DNA of 64,000 nucleotides from Lachnospiraceae bacterium. GTDB lineage: Bacteria; Bacillota; Clostridia; Lachnospirales; Lachnospiraceae. The translations under genes were made by a program, and so were the position numbers. Under the pieces are notes generated by a model. It did no database searches, was not told where the DNA came from, and saw nothing but the letters and a program-made list of their open reading frames with translations. Where the stretch lies: NCBI GenBank assembly GCA_022845955.1, contig AP025576.1:1674001-1738000 (forward strand), in the 5' to 3' direction. Below are positions 45,628 to 53,775 of this stretch, in pieces; positions within the stretch are counted from its first letter, which is position 1, and the number at the start of each line of letters is the position of its first letter.

Positions 45628-45879
45628 ATGCTTGAATTTAAGTATGATACACAGCTGTTAATTGAAGGAGAGGATCTGGATGAGGATGTTATCAGCGATT
45701 ATTTTTTGAATAATTTGCAGGGGGATTGTCTGCTTGCAGTGGGAGATGATGAGCTGATCAAAATTCATTTCCATACCAATGAGCCTTGGAAGGTATTGGA
45801 ATATTGCTCCACTCTGGGAGAAATATATGATATTGTTGTGGAAGATATGGAGAGACAGTCCAGAGGGCTGAAGGGATAG
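45628..45879 (+). CDS. stand-alone FakA C-terminal-like domain protein
   Basis: An 83-aa protein. EGEDLDEDVISDYFLNNL, then GDCLLAVGDDELIKIHFH, TNEPWKVLEYC and IYDIVVEDMERQ align by eye with the last part of FakA-type fatty-acid kinases (DAK/DegV-linked; VGDD-x-L-x-K-x-H-x-H-T-x-x-P). The kinase domain of FakA is absent. The start follows AAAGGAGTTAGG. It could be a partner for a DegV-type lipid-binding protein or a sensor; this is inference. Single gene, no neighbours of the same pathway. Confidence 0.7.
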   Translation: MLEFKYDTQLLIEGEDLDEDVISDYFLNNLQGDCLLAVGDDELIKIHFHTNEPWKVLEYCSTLGEIYDIVVEDMERQSRGLKG

Positions 45880-46035
45880 GCTATTAGGACAGTGAGGGTG
45901 CGGCACGGTTCTTCCCGGGGCGGCTGCGGTTCTTTGCGGCAGGTGCCATACCAGTTCAGGGAAAGTACTATGCCGCGTCCTTTTTATGAATGGTCATGGC
46001 AGGCTATTGCCGACACCCGTTACGGCTCGTCATTA

Positions 46036-46064
46036 TTGACAGGAAAGGAAATAGGTGCTATGAT
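46036..46064 (+). promoter_or_regulatory. strong sigma-A promoter of the HMA-domain gene
   Basis: Perfect TTGACA, 17-base spacer, TATGAT. A perfect 16-base palindrome (46078-46093) begins 14 bases downstream of the -10 box, where a bound repressor would block transcription. Confidence 0.8.
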
Positions 46065-46077
46065 AAAATAAAATTAA

Positions 46078-46093
46078 GTTAGTTTAAACTAAC
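46078..46093. promoter_or_regulatory. DtxR/IdeR-type operator, HMA gene
   Basis: GTTAGTTTAAACTAAC, a perfect 16-base palindrome of form GTTAG-N6-CTAAC. Matching elements are found before feoA (53176) and feoB (53776). Confidence 0.75.
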
Positions 46094-46135
46094 ATACAAT
46101 GGTATACTACGTACTTAAGATTTGAGGTGGAATTT

Positions 46136-46510
46136 ATGGCAACAGGGATTATATGTCTTGTTTTGTTGATGATATGCATATTCGGCATCAAGAGCTATGC
46201 GAAGAGGCTGTCCCATGGCTGCTGCGGTAGCGGAGGGGACACGGTAAAGAAGGGGAAGCCCAAAGACCGGGATAAAAGCCATTATGCCCATACATACCGG
46301 ATGGAAATCGAGGGGATGACCTGCAGCAATTGCAGCACCCGGGTGGAAAATGCATTGAACGGTCAGGATGGTTGCTATGCGCAGGTAGATTTGGGAAAAA
46401 GGACGGCATGGCTGTATACAAAGCTGCCGCTTACAGAAAAGGAAGCCCGGGAGATTGTACGGAAAGCAGGCTATCGGGTACATTCTTTTCAATGTCTTAT
46501 TGAGAAGTAG
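46136..46510 (+). CDS. small membrane protein with heavy-metal-associated (HMA) domain
   Basis: A 124-aa protein: one N-terminal membrane helix (residues 3-20, TGIICLVLLMICIFGIKS), a Cys-Gly segment (HGCCGSGG, 28-34), a charged linker, and an HMA domain from about 52 with the metal site GMTCSNC (Cys63, Cys66). The TM plus Cys-rich front resembles the FeoB-associated Cys-rich proteins; here it is joined to a metal chaperone domain. The ATG at 46136 follows GAGGTGG. A perfect promoter and DtxR-type operator precede it, so it is probably iron-repressed. Copper is the usual HMA ligand, so the metal is open. Confidence 0.82.
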   Translation: MATGIICLVLLMICIFGIKSYAKRLSHGCCGSGGDTVKKGKPKDRDKSHYAHTYRMEIEGMTCSNCSTRVENALNGQDGCYAQVDLGKRTAWLYTKLPLTEKEAREIVRKAGYRVHSFQCLIEK

Positions 46511-46617
46511 CGTAACGGTTCATCATCTTCACAGTTCCTGCAAAAATCGATCCGGAATCGTCTCCGACGATGGGAATATAGTCTAATGAGATTCAGCTAA
46601 CCATATATATGACATAA

Positions 46618-46651
46618 GAAGAAGGCCCTTGCCATTTGGTTGGGGCCTTCT
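46618..46651 (+). terminator. hairpin after the HMA gene
   Basis: AGAAGGCCC pairs with GGGCCTTCT around a 14-base loop. The T-run is poor (CTTCCG), so termination is likely but not certain. Confidence 0.5.
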
Positions 46652-46794
46652 TCCGCAGATTGGTGTTACCCAGGCTGCGCATGTGCCACATGGCTTTTCC
46701 GTCTGTTGATCGAATGGTGTTTCCGGGACTGCAGGCAGAGACCGTGGGATATATGGGAGTCTTGGGCGGCGCAGGGAAACGGAGGGTTCTATTT

Positions 46795-47195
46795 ATGAAA
46801 CTTGTACTGGTACGGCATGGAGAGAGCATCTGGAATAAGGAGAATCTTTTTACCGGCTGGACAGATGTGGATCTGTCGGAAACCGGGTTCTGATTGCCGC
46901 CCACGGCAATTCCATCCGGGCCCTGGTCCTGTATTTGGAAAAGCTGACACTGGAGGAAATTGTTGACGTCAACATTCCTACGGGAATCCCCCTTGTGTAT
47001 GAATTCAGCGGGGATGGGAGAGTTATCGGAAAGGAATATCTGGGAGATCCCCGGGTGGTGCAGGCGAAGATGGCAAAGGTGGCCGCCCAGGGCAATACCG
47101 CCCGGGACAATTCTGTACAGGAAATCATAGCGGGGAAGCCGCAGGATACAAAGAGACGTCTGAACCGTTACAAAATGAGAAACATTATCAATTAG
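46795..47195 (+). pseudogene. gpmA: phosphoglycerate mutase gpmA with internal deletion and frameshift
   Basis: The first 31 residues are a perfect start of dPGM ([29 protein letters not shown]), with the catalytic RHGE. After SETG the frame shifts and the next readable part is [18 protein letters not shown], the C-terminal catalytic block. About 145 codons between are missing, so the enzyme is inactive. The tail (NTARDNSVQEIIAGK) is unlike dPGM. The start still has a good GGAGGG site. A functional mutase must be elsewhere. Confidence 0.85.
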
Positions 47196-47210
47196 AATTC
47201 CCTGCTTATA

Positions 47211-47239
47211 TTGATTATTCCATGAAGAATCACTATAAT
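47211..47239 (+). promoter_or_regulatory. putative promoter upstream of suf
   Basis: TTGATT, 17-base spacer, TATAAT. The -10 box overlaps the left arm of the inverted repeat at 47237-47289. About 390 bases separate it from sufC. Confidence 0.5.
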
Positions 47240-47294
47240 AGGATTTGAACAATTCATACCTAAATGGTAGGAAATGTTCAAATCCTATTTTTTT
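47237..47294 (+). terminator. 15-base inverted repeat with T-run before suf
   Basis: AATAGGATTTGAACA and TGTTCAAATCCTATT are perfect complements around a 23-base loop and are followed by TTTTT. It is an excellent intrinsic terminator for transcription arriving from gpmA. Confidence 0.75.
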
Positions 47295-47631
47295 ATAAGA
47301 TACAACGATCCGGAACCATACTGCGTGATGAACGATGAATCCGCCGGCATTCACACAGCGCGGCGCAGGTGTCACGAATACCATATTCCGGGGTGCCCGG
47401 AAAAGAAACAAAGCGGGACACCGCCGGCGGAAACGGAACACGCTGCCGGACGGAAACGTATTGATAGAGTTTGCCGGAGACACAGCCCTTTTTCCAGGAA
47501 GCAGGAGGGAAAGCAAGGTAATGTTTTGCCTGCCGGAGGATACCGGGCTGCGGGTTCCGGCTGTGCGACGAAGGACAGTAAAGGAGTATTCGTTCAGGCT
47601 TGTCCGAACAGTTACAGTAAAGGAGGAAACA
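47295..47631. other. leader/gap before sufC
   Basis: About 340 bases. The sufC frame is open back to 47335, but the extra residues match nothing known and the ribosome site is at 47621. It is either a long leader or decayed sequence. Confidence 0.4.
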
Positions 47632-48405
47632 ATGGCAGATCAATTATTACAGGTAAACGGGCTGAAAGTCAGCGTGGAGGATAAAGAGATTCTCCACGGT
47701 TTGGATATGATGGTGAACAGAGGAGAAACCCATGTGCTGATGGGGCCGAATGGGGCGGGAAAATCCACGCTGGGCTATGCATTGATGGGAAATCCCAAAT
47801 ATACGGTGACGGCGGGCAGCATCCGGTATGAAGGAAGGGATATCACGGAAGAAACCGTGGATAAACGTGCAAGGGAAGGGATTTTCCTCTCTTTCCAGAA
47901 CCCATTGGAGGTGCCGGGAATTTCCCTGGGCAGCTTTATCCGCAGCGCGCTGGAACAGCGCAGGGGGGAGAAGCTGCGGCTTTGGGATTTCCGCAGGGAA
48001 ATGAAAAAAGCCATGGAGGTGCTTCAAATGGAGGAAACCTACGGCGATCGTGATCTGAATATGGGATTTTCCGGCGGGGAAAAGAAAAAGGCGGAGATCC
48101 TTCAGCTTCTCATGCTGCGCCCCACACTGGCTATTCTGGATGAAACGGATTCCGGGCTGGACGTGGATGCGGTGCGCACCGTATCCAGGGGCGTGGAGGC
48201 GTATCAGAAAAACGAAAAGGGAGCTTTGCTTATCATCACCCACAGCACGAAAATCCTGGAATCCCTGAAGGTGGATTACACGCACGTCATGGTGGACGGG
48301 CGCATCGTGGCTACCGGGGACCGCAGTCTGGTGGAGAAAATCAACGCCAGGGGTTTTGAGGCATATTACCGGGAGGCTGTCCGGGAAGGCAGCGTCCGGG
48401 GATGA
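47632..48405 (+). CDS. sufC: Fe-S cluster assembly ATPase SufC
   Basis: A 257-aa ABC-type ATPase that drives SufBCD scaffold movements. Walker A GPNGAGKST, signature SGGEKKKAE and Walker B LAILDETDSGLD are intact. I chose the ATG at 47632 because AGGAGG lies just upstream and SufC starts MADQLLQVNGL. It is the first gene of sufCBDSU; SufB starts 19 bases after its stop. No ISC genes are seen, as in most Firmicutes. Confidence 0.96.
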   Translation: MADQLLQVNGLKVSVEDKEILHGLDMMVNRGETHVLMGPNGAGKSTLGYALMGNPKYTVTAGSIRYEGRDITEETVDKRAREGIFLSFQNPLEVPGISLGSFIRSALEQRRGEKLRLWDFRREMKKAMEVLQMEETYGDRDLNMGFSGGEKKKAEILQLLMLRPTLAILDETDSGLDVDAVRTVSRGVEAYQKNEKGALLIITHSTKILESLKVDYTHVMVDGRIVATGDRSLVEKINARGFEAYYREAVREGSVRG

Positions 48406-48424
48406 CCGGAGAAAGGAGTTTGCG

Positions 48425-49831
48425 ATGGAAGAAAAAACCTATGTGGATGATATAGACAGAAGCATTTATGATATAAAAAATGAAGAAAAGGACGGATACC
48501 GGGTGCAGGAAGGTCTGACCCCGGAAATCGTTGCGGGGATTTCCCGGGAAAAGAAGGATCCTTCCTGGATGGAAATTTTCCGTCTGCAGTCTCTGCAGAT
48601 ATATAACCGTATGAAAGCGCCTGACTGGGGGCCTTCCCTGGAAGGGCTGGATATGGAGCATATTGTGACCTATGTAAGGCCGAATACCCATATGAGCACC
48701 AAATGGTCCGATGTGCCGGAGGATATTAAGAATACCTTTGAACTTCTGGGCATTCCGCAGGCGGAAAAGAAATCCCTGGCCGGCGTGGGGGCGCAGTATG
48801 ATTCGGAGCTGGTGTACCATCATGTGCGGGAAGAGGTGGCGGCCCAGGGCGTGGTATATACGGATATGGAGAGCGCTCTGCGGGGGGAATACGCCTCCAT
48901 GGTGCAAAAGCATTTTATGAAGCTGGTACGGCCGGACGATCATAAATTTGCCGCGCTTCACGGTGCGGTATGGTCAGGCGGTTCTTTTGTATATGTGCCT
49001 CCGGGCGTATCCGTAGCCATTCCCTTACAATCCTATTTCCGTCTGAATGCGCCGGGGGCCGGGCAGTTTGAGCACACCCTCATCATTGTGGGGGAAGGGG
49101 CGGATCTGCATTTTATAGAAGGCTGCTCTGCGCCGAAATACAACGTAGCCAATCTCCATGCGGGCTGCGTGGAGCTGTATGTGGGGAAGGACGCAAGACT
49201 GCGCTATTCCACCATCGAGAACTGGTCTAAAAATATGTATAATCTGAATACCAAGCGGGCCGTTGTGGAGGAAGGGGGCGTCATAGAATGGGTTTCCGGC
49301 TCCTTTGGCTCCCATGTGTCCTGTTTATACCCTATGAGTATCCTGAAAGGAAAAGGGGCCAGAGCGGAGTTTACGGGAATTACCTTTGCGGGAAAGGGAC
49401 AGTGCCTGGATACGGGTGCTAAAATTGTCCATCAGGGTCCGGACACCTCCTCTTTTATCAATACGAAATCCATTTCCAAGGACGGCGGCATCAGTACCTT
49501 CCGCAGTTCGGTAACGGTGGGCAGGGATGCGGCCGGAAGCAAAGCGGCCGTTTCCTGTCAGTCGCTGATGTTGGATGATTACTCCCGTTCCGATACTATT
49601 CCGGCTATGGATATCCGTACGCCAGATGCGGATATCGGGCATGAGGCACAGATTGGAAGGATCAGTGAGGAGGCGGTATTTTACCTGATGTCCCGCGGGA
49701 TCGGGGAAGAAGATGCCAGGGCCATGATAGTCAGCGGCTTTGCGGATAATGTATCCAAGGAGCTGCCCCTGGAATATGCGGTGGAAATGAACAACCTGAT
49801 TCAACTGGAAATGAAGGGCAGCATCGGATAA
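48425..49831 (+). CDS. sufB: Fe-S cluster scaffold SufB
   Basis: A 468-aa beta-helix scaffold that builds Fe-S clusters with SufC and SufD. Typical SufB blocks are seen: KAPDWGPSLEGLDMEHIVTY, AALHGAVWSGGSFVYVPPGV, HFIEGCSAPKYN and, near the C-terminus, SRGIGEEDARAMIVSGFADN. The ATG at 48425 has AAAGGAG upstream. The next gene, SufD, starts 22 bases later. Length and motifs are standard. Confidence 0.97.
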   Translation: MEEKTYVDDIDRSIYDIKNEEKDGYRVQEGLTPEIVAGISREKKDPSWMEIFRLQSLQIYNRMKAPDWGPSLEGLDMEHIVTYVRPNTHMSTKWSDVPEDIKNTFELLGIPQAEKKSLAGVGAQYDSELVYHHVREEVAAQGVVYTDMESALRGEYASMVQKHFMKLVRPDDHKFAALHGAVWSGGSFVYVPPGVSVAIPLQSYFRLNAPGAGQFEHTLIIVGEGADLHFIEGCSAPKYNVANLHAGCVELYVGKDARLRYSTIENWSKNMYNLNTKRAVVEEGGVIEWVSGSFGSHVSCLYPMSILKGKGARAEFTGITFAGKGQCLDTGAKIVHQGPDTSSFINTKSISKDGGISTFRSSVTVGRDAAGSKAAVSCQSLMLDDYSRSDTIPAMDIRTPDADIGHEAQIGRISEEAVFYLMSRGIGEEDARAMIVSGFADNVSKELPLEYAVEMNNLIQLEMKGSIG

Positions 49832-49853
49832 GCTGTCCGGAAAGGAGCGAAAT

Positions 49854-50969
49854 ATGAAACAGGGAACGGATATGAAAATAAACAGACTGCCTGTGCGCAC
49901 CTGGAATTGGCTGCGCATGAATGAAAGCAGTCTTTCTGCTATAGATATAGAAGCCCTTCTGTCTGCAAGGGAAAACCCGACGGACGGACCGGCTCTTACC
50001 CTGCCGGCGGACGGGGTATCCTGTATCCGCGGCATGAGCGCCGGGATGATGGAGGCCGGCTTCCGGGATATCGCCACGGGGATGGGGCCGGATATGGAGG
50101 AGCTGGTAAGGGAAAGCGGTACACCGGTGGAAATCATCCGGGTAAAAAGAGGAGAACGTCCGGAAACTCCCGTGAAGCTTGTTTTTTCCTGCAAGGAAGG
50201 AGAAAGCAGTCTGCATGCCGCCTATATCTATGCCGAAGAAGGCAGCCGTGTTACGGTAATCATGGATGTCTCCTCCCCCGGCGGGGCCGGAGGGACAGCC
50301 GGATTCCAGACAAGGCTCTATGCGGAAAAAGGGGCCGGGATACGTTTGATCCAGGTCCAGCTTCTGGGAACGGAATATGGGTATATAAACGATGTGGGCG
50401 GAACCTGTGAGGAAGGCGGATCCCTGGAACTCGTACAGCTTTTCCTGGGAGCGCGCAGCATTTATGCGGGCAGCAGCGTCAATCTGGCGGGGGACGGAAG
50501 CCGGATGGACACCGCGGTGGGTTATCTGGGAAAAAAGGATCAGAAGCTGGATATGAATTATGTGGCCGGCCATACCGGAAAGAAAACGGAAAGCCGGATG
50601 GAGGTAAAAGGCGTGCTGCGTGAGAATGCTTCCAAGCTGTTCCGGGGGACCATTGATTTCCGCCGGGGCTGTGCCGGAGCGGTGGGAGAGGAAACAGAAG
50701 AGGTGCTCCTGCTGGGGGATGAGGTGGTCAACCGCACCATTCCTCTGATATTATGCGGGGAAGAAAATGTGCAGGGAAGCCATGGAGCGACCGCCGGACG
50801 TCTGGAGGAAGAGAAGCTTTTCTATTTCTGTTCCAGGGGCATGAGCCGGGAAGAAGCCTGTGACATGATGGCCCGGGCGGGGATTGACGCCCTTTGCGGC
50901 CGGATACCGGACGCAGCCCTGGTGGAAAAGGTGCAGGATTTTTTGGAAGGAGGTGCCCGGAATGGATAA
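49854..50969 (+). CDS. sufD: Fe-S cluster assembly protein SufD
   Basis: A 371-aa paralogue of SufB. Signs of SufD are the start MKINRLPVRTWNWLRMNES, the beta-helix core, and the end SRGMSREEACDMMARAGIDALCGRIPD. Start ATG at 49854 follows GGAAAGGAG; an in-frame ATG at 49872 is possible. The end overlaps sufS by 8 bases. It forms the SufBC2D complex. Confidence 0.93.
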   Translation: MKQGTDMKINRLPVRTWNWLRMNESSLSAIDIEALLSARENPTDGPALTLPADGVSCIRGMSAGMMEAGFRDIATGMGPDMEELVRESGTPVEIIRVKRGERPETPVKLVFSCKEGESSLHAAYIYAEEGSRVTVIMDVSSPGGAGGTAGFQTRLYAEKGAGIRLIQVQLLGTEYGYINDVGGTCEEGGSLELVQLFLGARSIYAGSSVNLAGDGSRMDTAVGYLGKKDQKLDMNYVAGHTGKKTESRMEVKGVLRENASKLFRGTIDFRRGCAGAVGEETEEVLLLGDEVVNRTIPLILCGEENVQGSHGATAGRLEEEKLFYFCSRGMSREEACDMMARAGIDALCGRIPDAALVEKVQDFLEGGARNG

Positions 50970-52194
50970 CAGAGGCAGGGAACGGGATTATCGAGCAGAC
51001 TTCCCCATATTCCGGCAGAACAGACCGCTGATATATCTGGACAATGCGGCAACCTCCCAGCGCCCGGCCTGTGTGCTGGAGGCGGAACGGGATTTTTATG
51101 AAAAGCAGAATGCCAATCCCATGAGAGGGTTGTACGAACTGGGGCTGGAAGCCACGGATTGCTATGAGAATGCAAGAAAACGGGTACAGAGGTTTCTGCA
51201 TGCCGGAAAGGCGGAGGAAATTATTTTTACAAGAAATACCACGGAAGCGCTGAATCTGGTGGCGTACAGTTATGGTGTAAGCCATCTGCGGCCAGGAGAT
51301 GAAATCCTGGTAAGTATCATGGAACACCACAGCAACCTTCTGCCCTGGCAGATGGTTGCGGCCAGAACAGGAGCCGTTCTGAAATTCCTGGAATGCAGCC
51401 CGGACGGGCGGCTGACGCAGGAGCGGATCCGCGGCGCGTTCACCCCGCGCACCAGACTGGCGGCGGTTACCCAGGTTTCCAATGTGTTCGGGCGGGTGAA
51501 CCCGATCAGGGAAATCACACGGATTGCCCATGAACAGGGGGCCGTCGTGGTGGTGGATGCCGCGCAGAGCGCGCCCCATATTCCCATAGACGTCTGCGGG
51601 CTGGATGTGGATTTCCTCGCTTTTTCCGGGCATAAGCTGCTGGCTCCCATGGGGATCGGCGTGCTGTACGGAAAAGAGGAGCTGCTTCAGGCGATGCCGC
51701 CCTTCCTTACCGGAGGGGAAATGATAGAACGGGTGGGAAGATATGATGCGGTTTATGCGCCGCTTCCCCATAAATTTGAAGCCGGAACGGTGAATGCCGG
51801 GGGAGCGGCAGCGCTGGGATCCGCCATAGATTACCTGGAGCAGATCGGCTTCCAGGCCCTGCGGGAACGGGAGGATTCTCTCACCGCCCTGGCCCTGGAA
51901 CACATGAAGGAGATCCCGGGCGTACATGTCCTGGGCTCCGAAGATGCGGGGGAGCATTGCGGCATCCTCACTTTTACGGTGGACGAAGTCCATCCCCACG
52001 ATGTAGCCTCCATACTGGACGCGGATCACATTGCGGTGCGGGCGGGGCATCACTGCGCCCAGCCGCTGATGGATTACCTGAAGGTGCCCTCCGCGGTCCG
52101 CGCCAGCATCGCGTTTTATAATACGGAAGAAGAAATAAGGGCTTTTACCGAAAGCCTGTCACAGGTCAGGAGGAAAATGGGATATGGAGAATAA
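50962..52194 (+). CDS. sufS: cysteine desulfurase SufS
   Basis: A 410-aa PLP enzyme that removes sulfur from cysteine for Fe-S assembly. Lys225 in FSGHKLLAPMG binds PLP; Cys365 in RAGHHCAQPL is the persulfide-forming residue. The start LIYLDNAATSQRP is characteristic of group II desulfurases. ATG at 50962 follows AGGAGG and overlaps sufD by 8 bases; sufU overlaps its end by 11 bases. Confidence 0.97.
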   Translation: MDNRGRERDYRADFPIFRQNRPLIYLDNAATSQRPACVLEAERDFYEKQNANPMRGLYELGLEATDCYENARKRVQRFLHAGKAEEIIFTRNTTEALNLVAYSYGVSHLRPGDEILVSIMEHHSNLLPWQMVAARTGAVLKFLECSPDGRLTQERIRGAFTPRTRLAAVTQVSNVFGRVNPIREITRIAHEQGAVVVVDAAQSAPHIPIDVCGLDVDFLAFSGHKLLAPMGIGVLYGKEELLQAMPPFLTGGEMIERVGRYDAVYAPLPHKFEAGTVNAGGAAALGSAIDYLEQIGFQALREREDSLTALALEHMKEIPGVHVLGSEDAGEHCGILTFTVDEVHPHDVASILDADHIAVRAGHHCAQPLMDYLKVPSAVRASIAFYNTEEEIRAFTESLSQVRRKMGYGE

Positions 52195-52615
52195 AACTTT
52201 TTACCAGGAAATATTGTTGGATCATAACAAAAATCCCGGTCACAAGCATCCGCTGCCGGATGCCGACCGGGAACTGGAAGGCGTGAATCCAAGCTGCGGA
52301 GATGATATCGTGCTGCAGCTGAAAATAAAAAACGGAAGGGTACTGGACGGCGCTTTTGGGGGGAACGGCTGTGCCATTTCCCAGGCTTCGGCAGATATGA
52401 TGCTGGATCTGGTGATCGGAAAATCCACGGAGGAGGCCGGAAGGCTGACCGGTGTTTTCCTGCGTATGATCCAGGGCCGGGCAACTCCGGAGGAACTGGA
52501 GGAGCTGGAAGAGTCCGTATGTCTCCGGGATGTGGCCCATATGCCCGCCCGGGTGAAATGTGCGGTTTTAGGCTGGCATACCCTGGAAGAGCTTTTGAAA
52601 AACGAAGGGCAGTAA
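52184..52615 (+). CDS. sufU: sulfur-transfer protein SufU
   Basis: A 143-aa zinc protein that takes sulfur from SufS (Firmicutes SufU). Zinc ligands are visible: Cys38 and Asp40 (PSCGDDI), Cys63 (NGCAIS) and Cys126 (RVKCAVLGW). The 18-residue insertion between Cys63 and Cys126, absent from IscU, supports SufU. Start overlaps sufS. A strong terminator closes the operon. Confidence 0.95.
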   Translation: MENKTFYQEILLDHNKNPGHKHPLPDADRELEGVNPSCGDDIVLQLKIKNGRVLDGAFGGNGCAISQASADMMLDLVIGKSTEEAGRLTGVFLRMIQGRATPEELEELEESVCLRDVAHMPARVKCAVLGWHTLEELLKNEGQ

Positions 52616-52662
52616 CTTAAAAAGGTATCCGGCAGGCGTGCGGCCGGATACCTTTTTAAGTT
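52616..52662. terminator. bidirectional terminator between sufU and dtxR-type gene
   Basis: CTTAAAAAGGTATCCGGC pairs with GCCGGATACCTTTTTAAG in a stem of about 18 bases. A-run and T-run on both sides suit the convergent genes. Confidence 0.92.
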
Positions 52663-53026
52663 AAGTTCTGTTTACATGGCCTTTAATGGCCTCAAAGCTT
52701 TCTTTGCTGATAACGTGTTCGATCTTGCATGCATCCTCGGCCGCGGTTTTCTCGTCCACACCCAGCCTGACGAGCCAGGCGGAGAGAAGCTGATGCCTTT
52801 CATATATCATTTCGGCGATTTCCCGTCCGGAAGCGGTCAGATTGATAAAGCCTTCCTTCGTTACTGTGATATGTCCCAGCTCCCGCAGGTTTTTCATGGC
52901 TACGCTGACGCTTGATTTCTTAAAACCCAATTCCTCCGCCACATCGACGGAACGGACCACCGGGTGCGCTTTGCTCAATATTAAAATGGTCTCCAAATAA
53001 TTTTCGGAGGATTCCCCTACTGCCAA
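52661..53026 (-). CDS. DtxR/IdeR-type iron-dependent regulator (short form)
   Basis: A 121-aa protein with only the DNA-binding and dimerisation domains; the SH3-like tail of DtxR is missing, as in MntR. HTH: SVDVAEELGFKKSSVSVAMK. Metal site ligands: Asn9, Glu12, His78 (RHQLL), Cys100, Glu103 and His104 (CKIEHVIS). The Cys at 100 matches Cys102 of DtxR (CRWEHVMS), not the Glu of MntR, and points to Fe(II). I chose the TTG at 53026 because GGAGG lies 8 bases upstream; a GTG at 53035 is in frame. It is divergent from feoA, and GTTAG-type operators lie between. Confidence 0.88.
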   Translation of the reverse strand: MAVGESSENYLETILILSKAHPVVRSVDVAEELGFKKSSVSVAMKNLRELGHITVTKEGFINLTASGREIAEMIYERHQLLSAWLVRLGVDEKTAAEDACKIEHVISKESFEAIKGHVNRT

Positions 53027-53073
53027 ACTATTCACCTCCAGTTCTTTTGGTAAAGCAGCTTATTTATCGGTTA

Positions 53074-53115
53074 ACTAACTGGAGTTAGTATAGCATATTT
53101 CTCCTTCCGCGGCAA
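53074..53115 (-). promoter_or_regulatory. promoter and partial DtxR-type operator of the regulator gene
   Basis: On the minus strand TTGCCG (53110-53115), 17-base spacer, TATACT (53087-53092). TATACTAAC at the -10 box is one half of the GTTAG-N6-CTAAC element. An ACTAAC-TGGA-GTTAGT inverted repeat lies at 53074-53089. This suggests autoregulation. Confidence 0.6.
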
Positions 53116-53159
53116 ATACATTTACCGTACTAATTGAGAAAAAATTATCAATAAAATGA

Positions 53160-53191
53160 TTGACAACAACTGGAAGTTAGAATATACTAAC
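53160..53191 (+). promoter_or_regulatory. feoA promoter with DtxR-type operator
   Basis: TTGACA (53160-53165), 17-base spacer, TATACT (53183-53188). GTTAGAATATACTAAC (53176-53191) covers the -10 box, so an iron-loaded repressor would block it. Confidence 0.82.
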
Positions 53192-53241
53192 CAAGAAGAA
53201 ACGGGAAATGAAAACCATTCTCAAAATCTAAAAGAAAGAAG

Positions 53242-53466
53242 ATGAAGATGATGCCATTGACTATGGTGAATGCAGGGGAACCTAATGTAATACGCAAAAT
53301 CGGCGGAAAAGAGGAAACCAGAAGATTCCTGGAGAATCTGGGTTTTGTGGCCGGCGGCGTGGTGACTGTAGTATCTGAAATTGAGGGAAACATGATTGTG
53401 AACGTGAAAGATTCCAGAGTAGCCATTGGAAAAGATATGGCAAACAAAATTATGGTAGGGGCCTGA
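53242..53466 (+). CDS. feoA: FeoA-family protein, first copy
   Basis: A 74-aa SH3-fold protein that helps FeoB import ferrous iron. The motif PLTMVNAGEPNVIRKIGG, then RRFLENLGFVAGGVVTVVSE, are the two beta-strand blocks of FeoA. The start ATG at 53242 is preceded by AAAGAAAG. It lies behind the iron-type operator and is followed by a second feoA 71 bases later. Confidence 0.9.
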   Translation: MKMMPLTMVNAGEPNVIRKIGGKEETRRFLENLGFVAGGVVTVVSEIEGNMIVNVKDSRVAIGKDMANKIMVGA

Positions 53467-53537
53467 AAACACGGATTGTACCTGCCATGGATTTCATTTC
53501 AGGCCGCGGGATGCGGCGGGACGGAAAGGGAGATAAG

Positions 53538-53759
53538 ATGAGGACATTGAAAGAAATTCCCTGCGGGGAAACTGTAAAAGTGGCGAAGCTGACCGGAGAA
53601 GGTGCGGTGAAAAGAAGGATAATGGACATGGGTATCACCAAAGGTATCGATGTTTTTGTCAGGAAGGTTGCGCCTCTGGGAGATCCAGTCGAGGTGACTG
53701 TACGGGGATATGAGCTGTCTTTGCGGAAAGCGGACGCGGAAATGATTATCGTGGAATAA
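53538..53759 (+). CDS. feoA: FeoA-family protein, second copy
   Basis: A 73-aa FeoA paralogue: MRTLKEIPCGETVKVAKLTG, RRIMDMGITKGIDVFVRKVAP and VEVTVRGYELSLRK are FeoA-like. The ATG at 53538 has AAAGGGAG upstream; the frame is open to 53487. Two FeoA genes before one FeoB are common in Clostridia. A third DtxR-type element and feoB follow. Confidence 0.9.
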   Translation: MRTLKEIPCGETVKVAKLTGEGAVKRRIMDMGITKGIDVFVRKVAPLGDPVEVTVRGYELSLRKADAEMIIVE

Positions 53760-53775
53760 ATTTTTTTGAACATGG

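Noticed and set aside
45252-45635. 127-codon plus-strand ORF before the FakA-like gene
   Set aside because: No good ribosome binding site and no recognisable motifs.
46593-47516. 307-codon minus-strand ORF across the gpmA remnant
   Set aside because: It is a shadow of the remnant and leader; no ribosome site.
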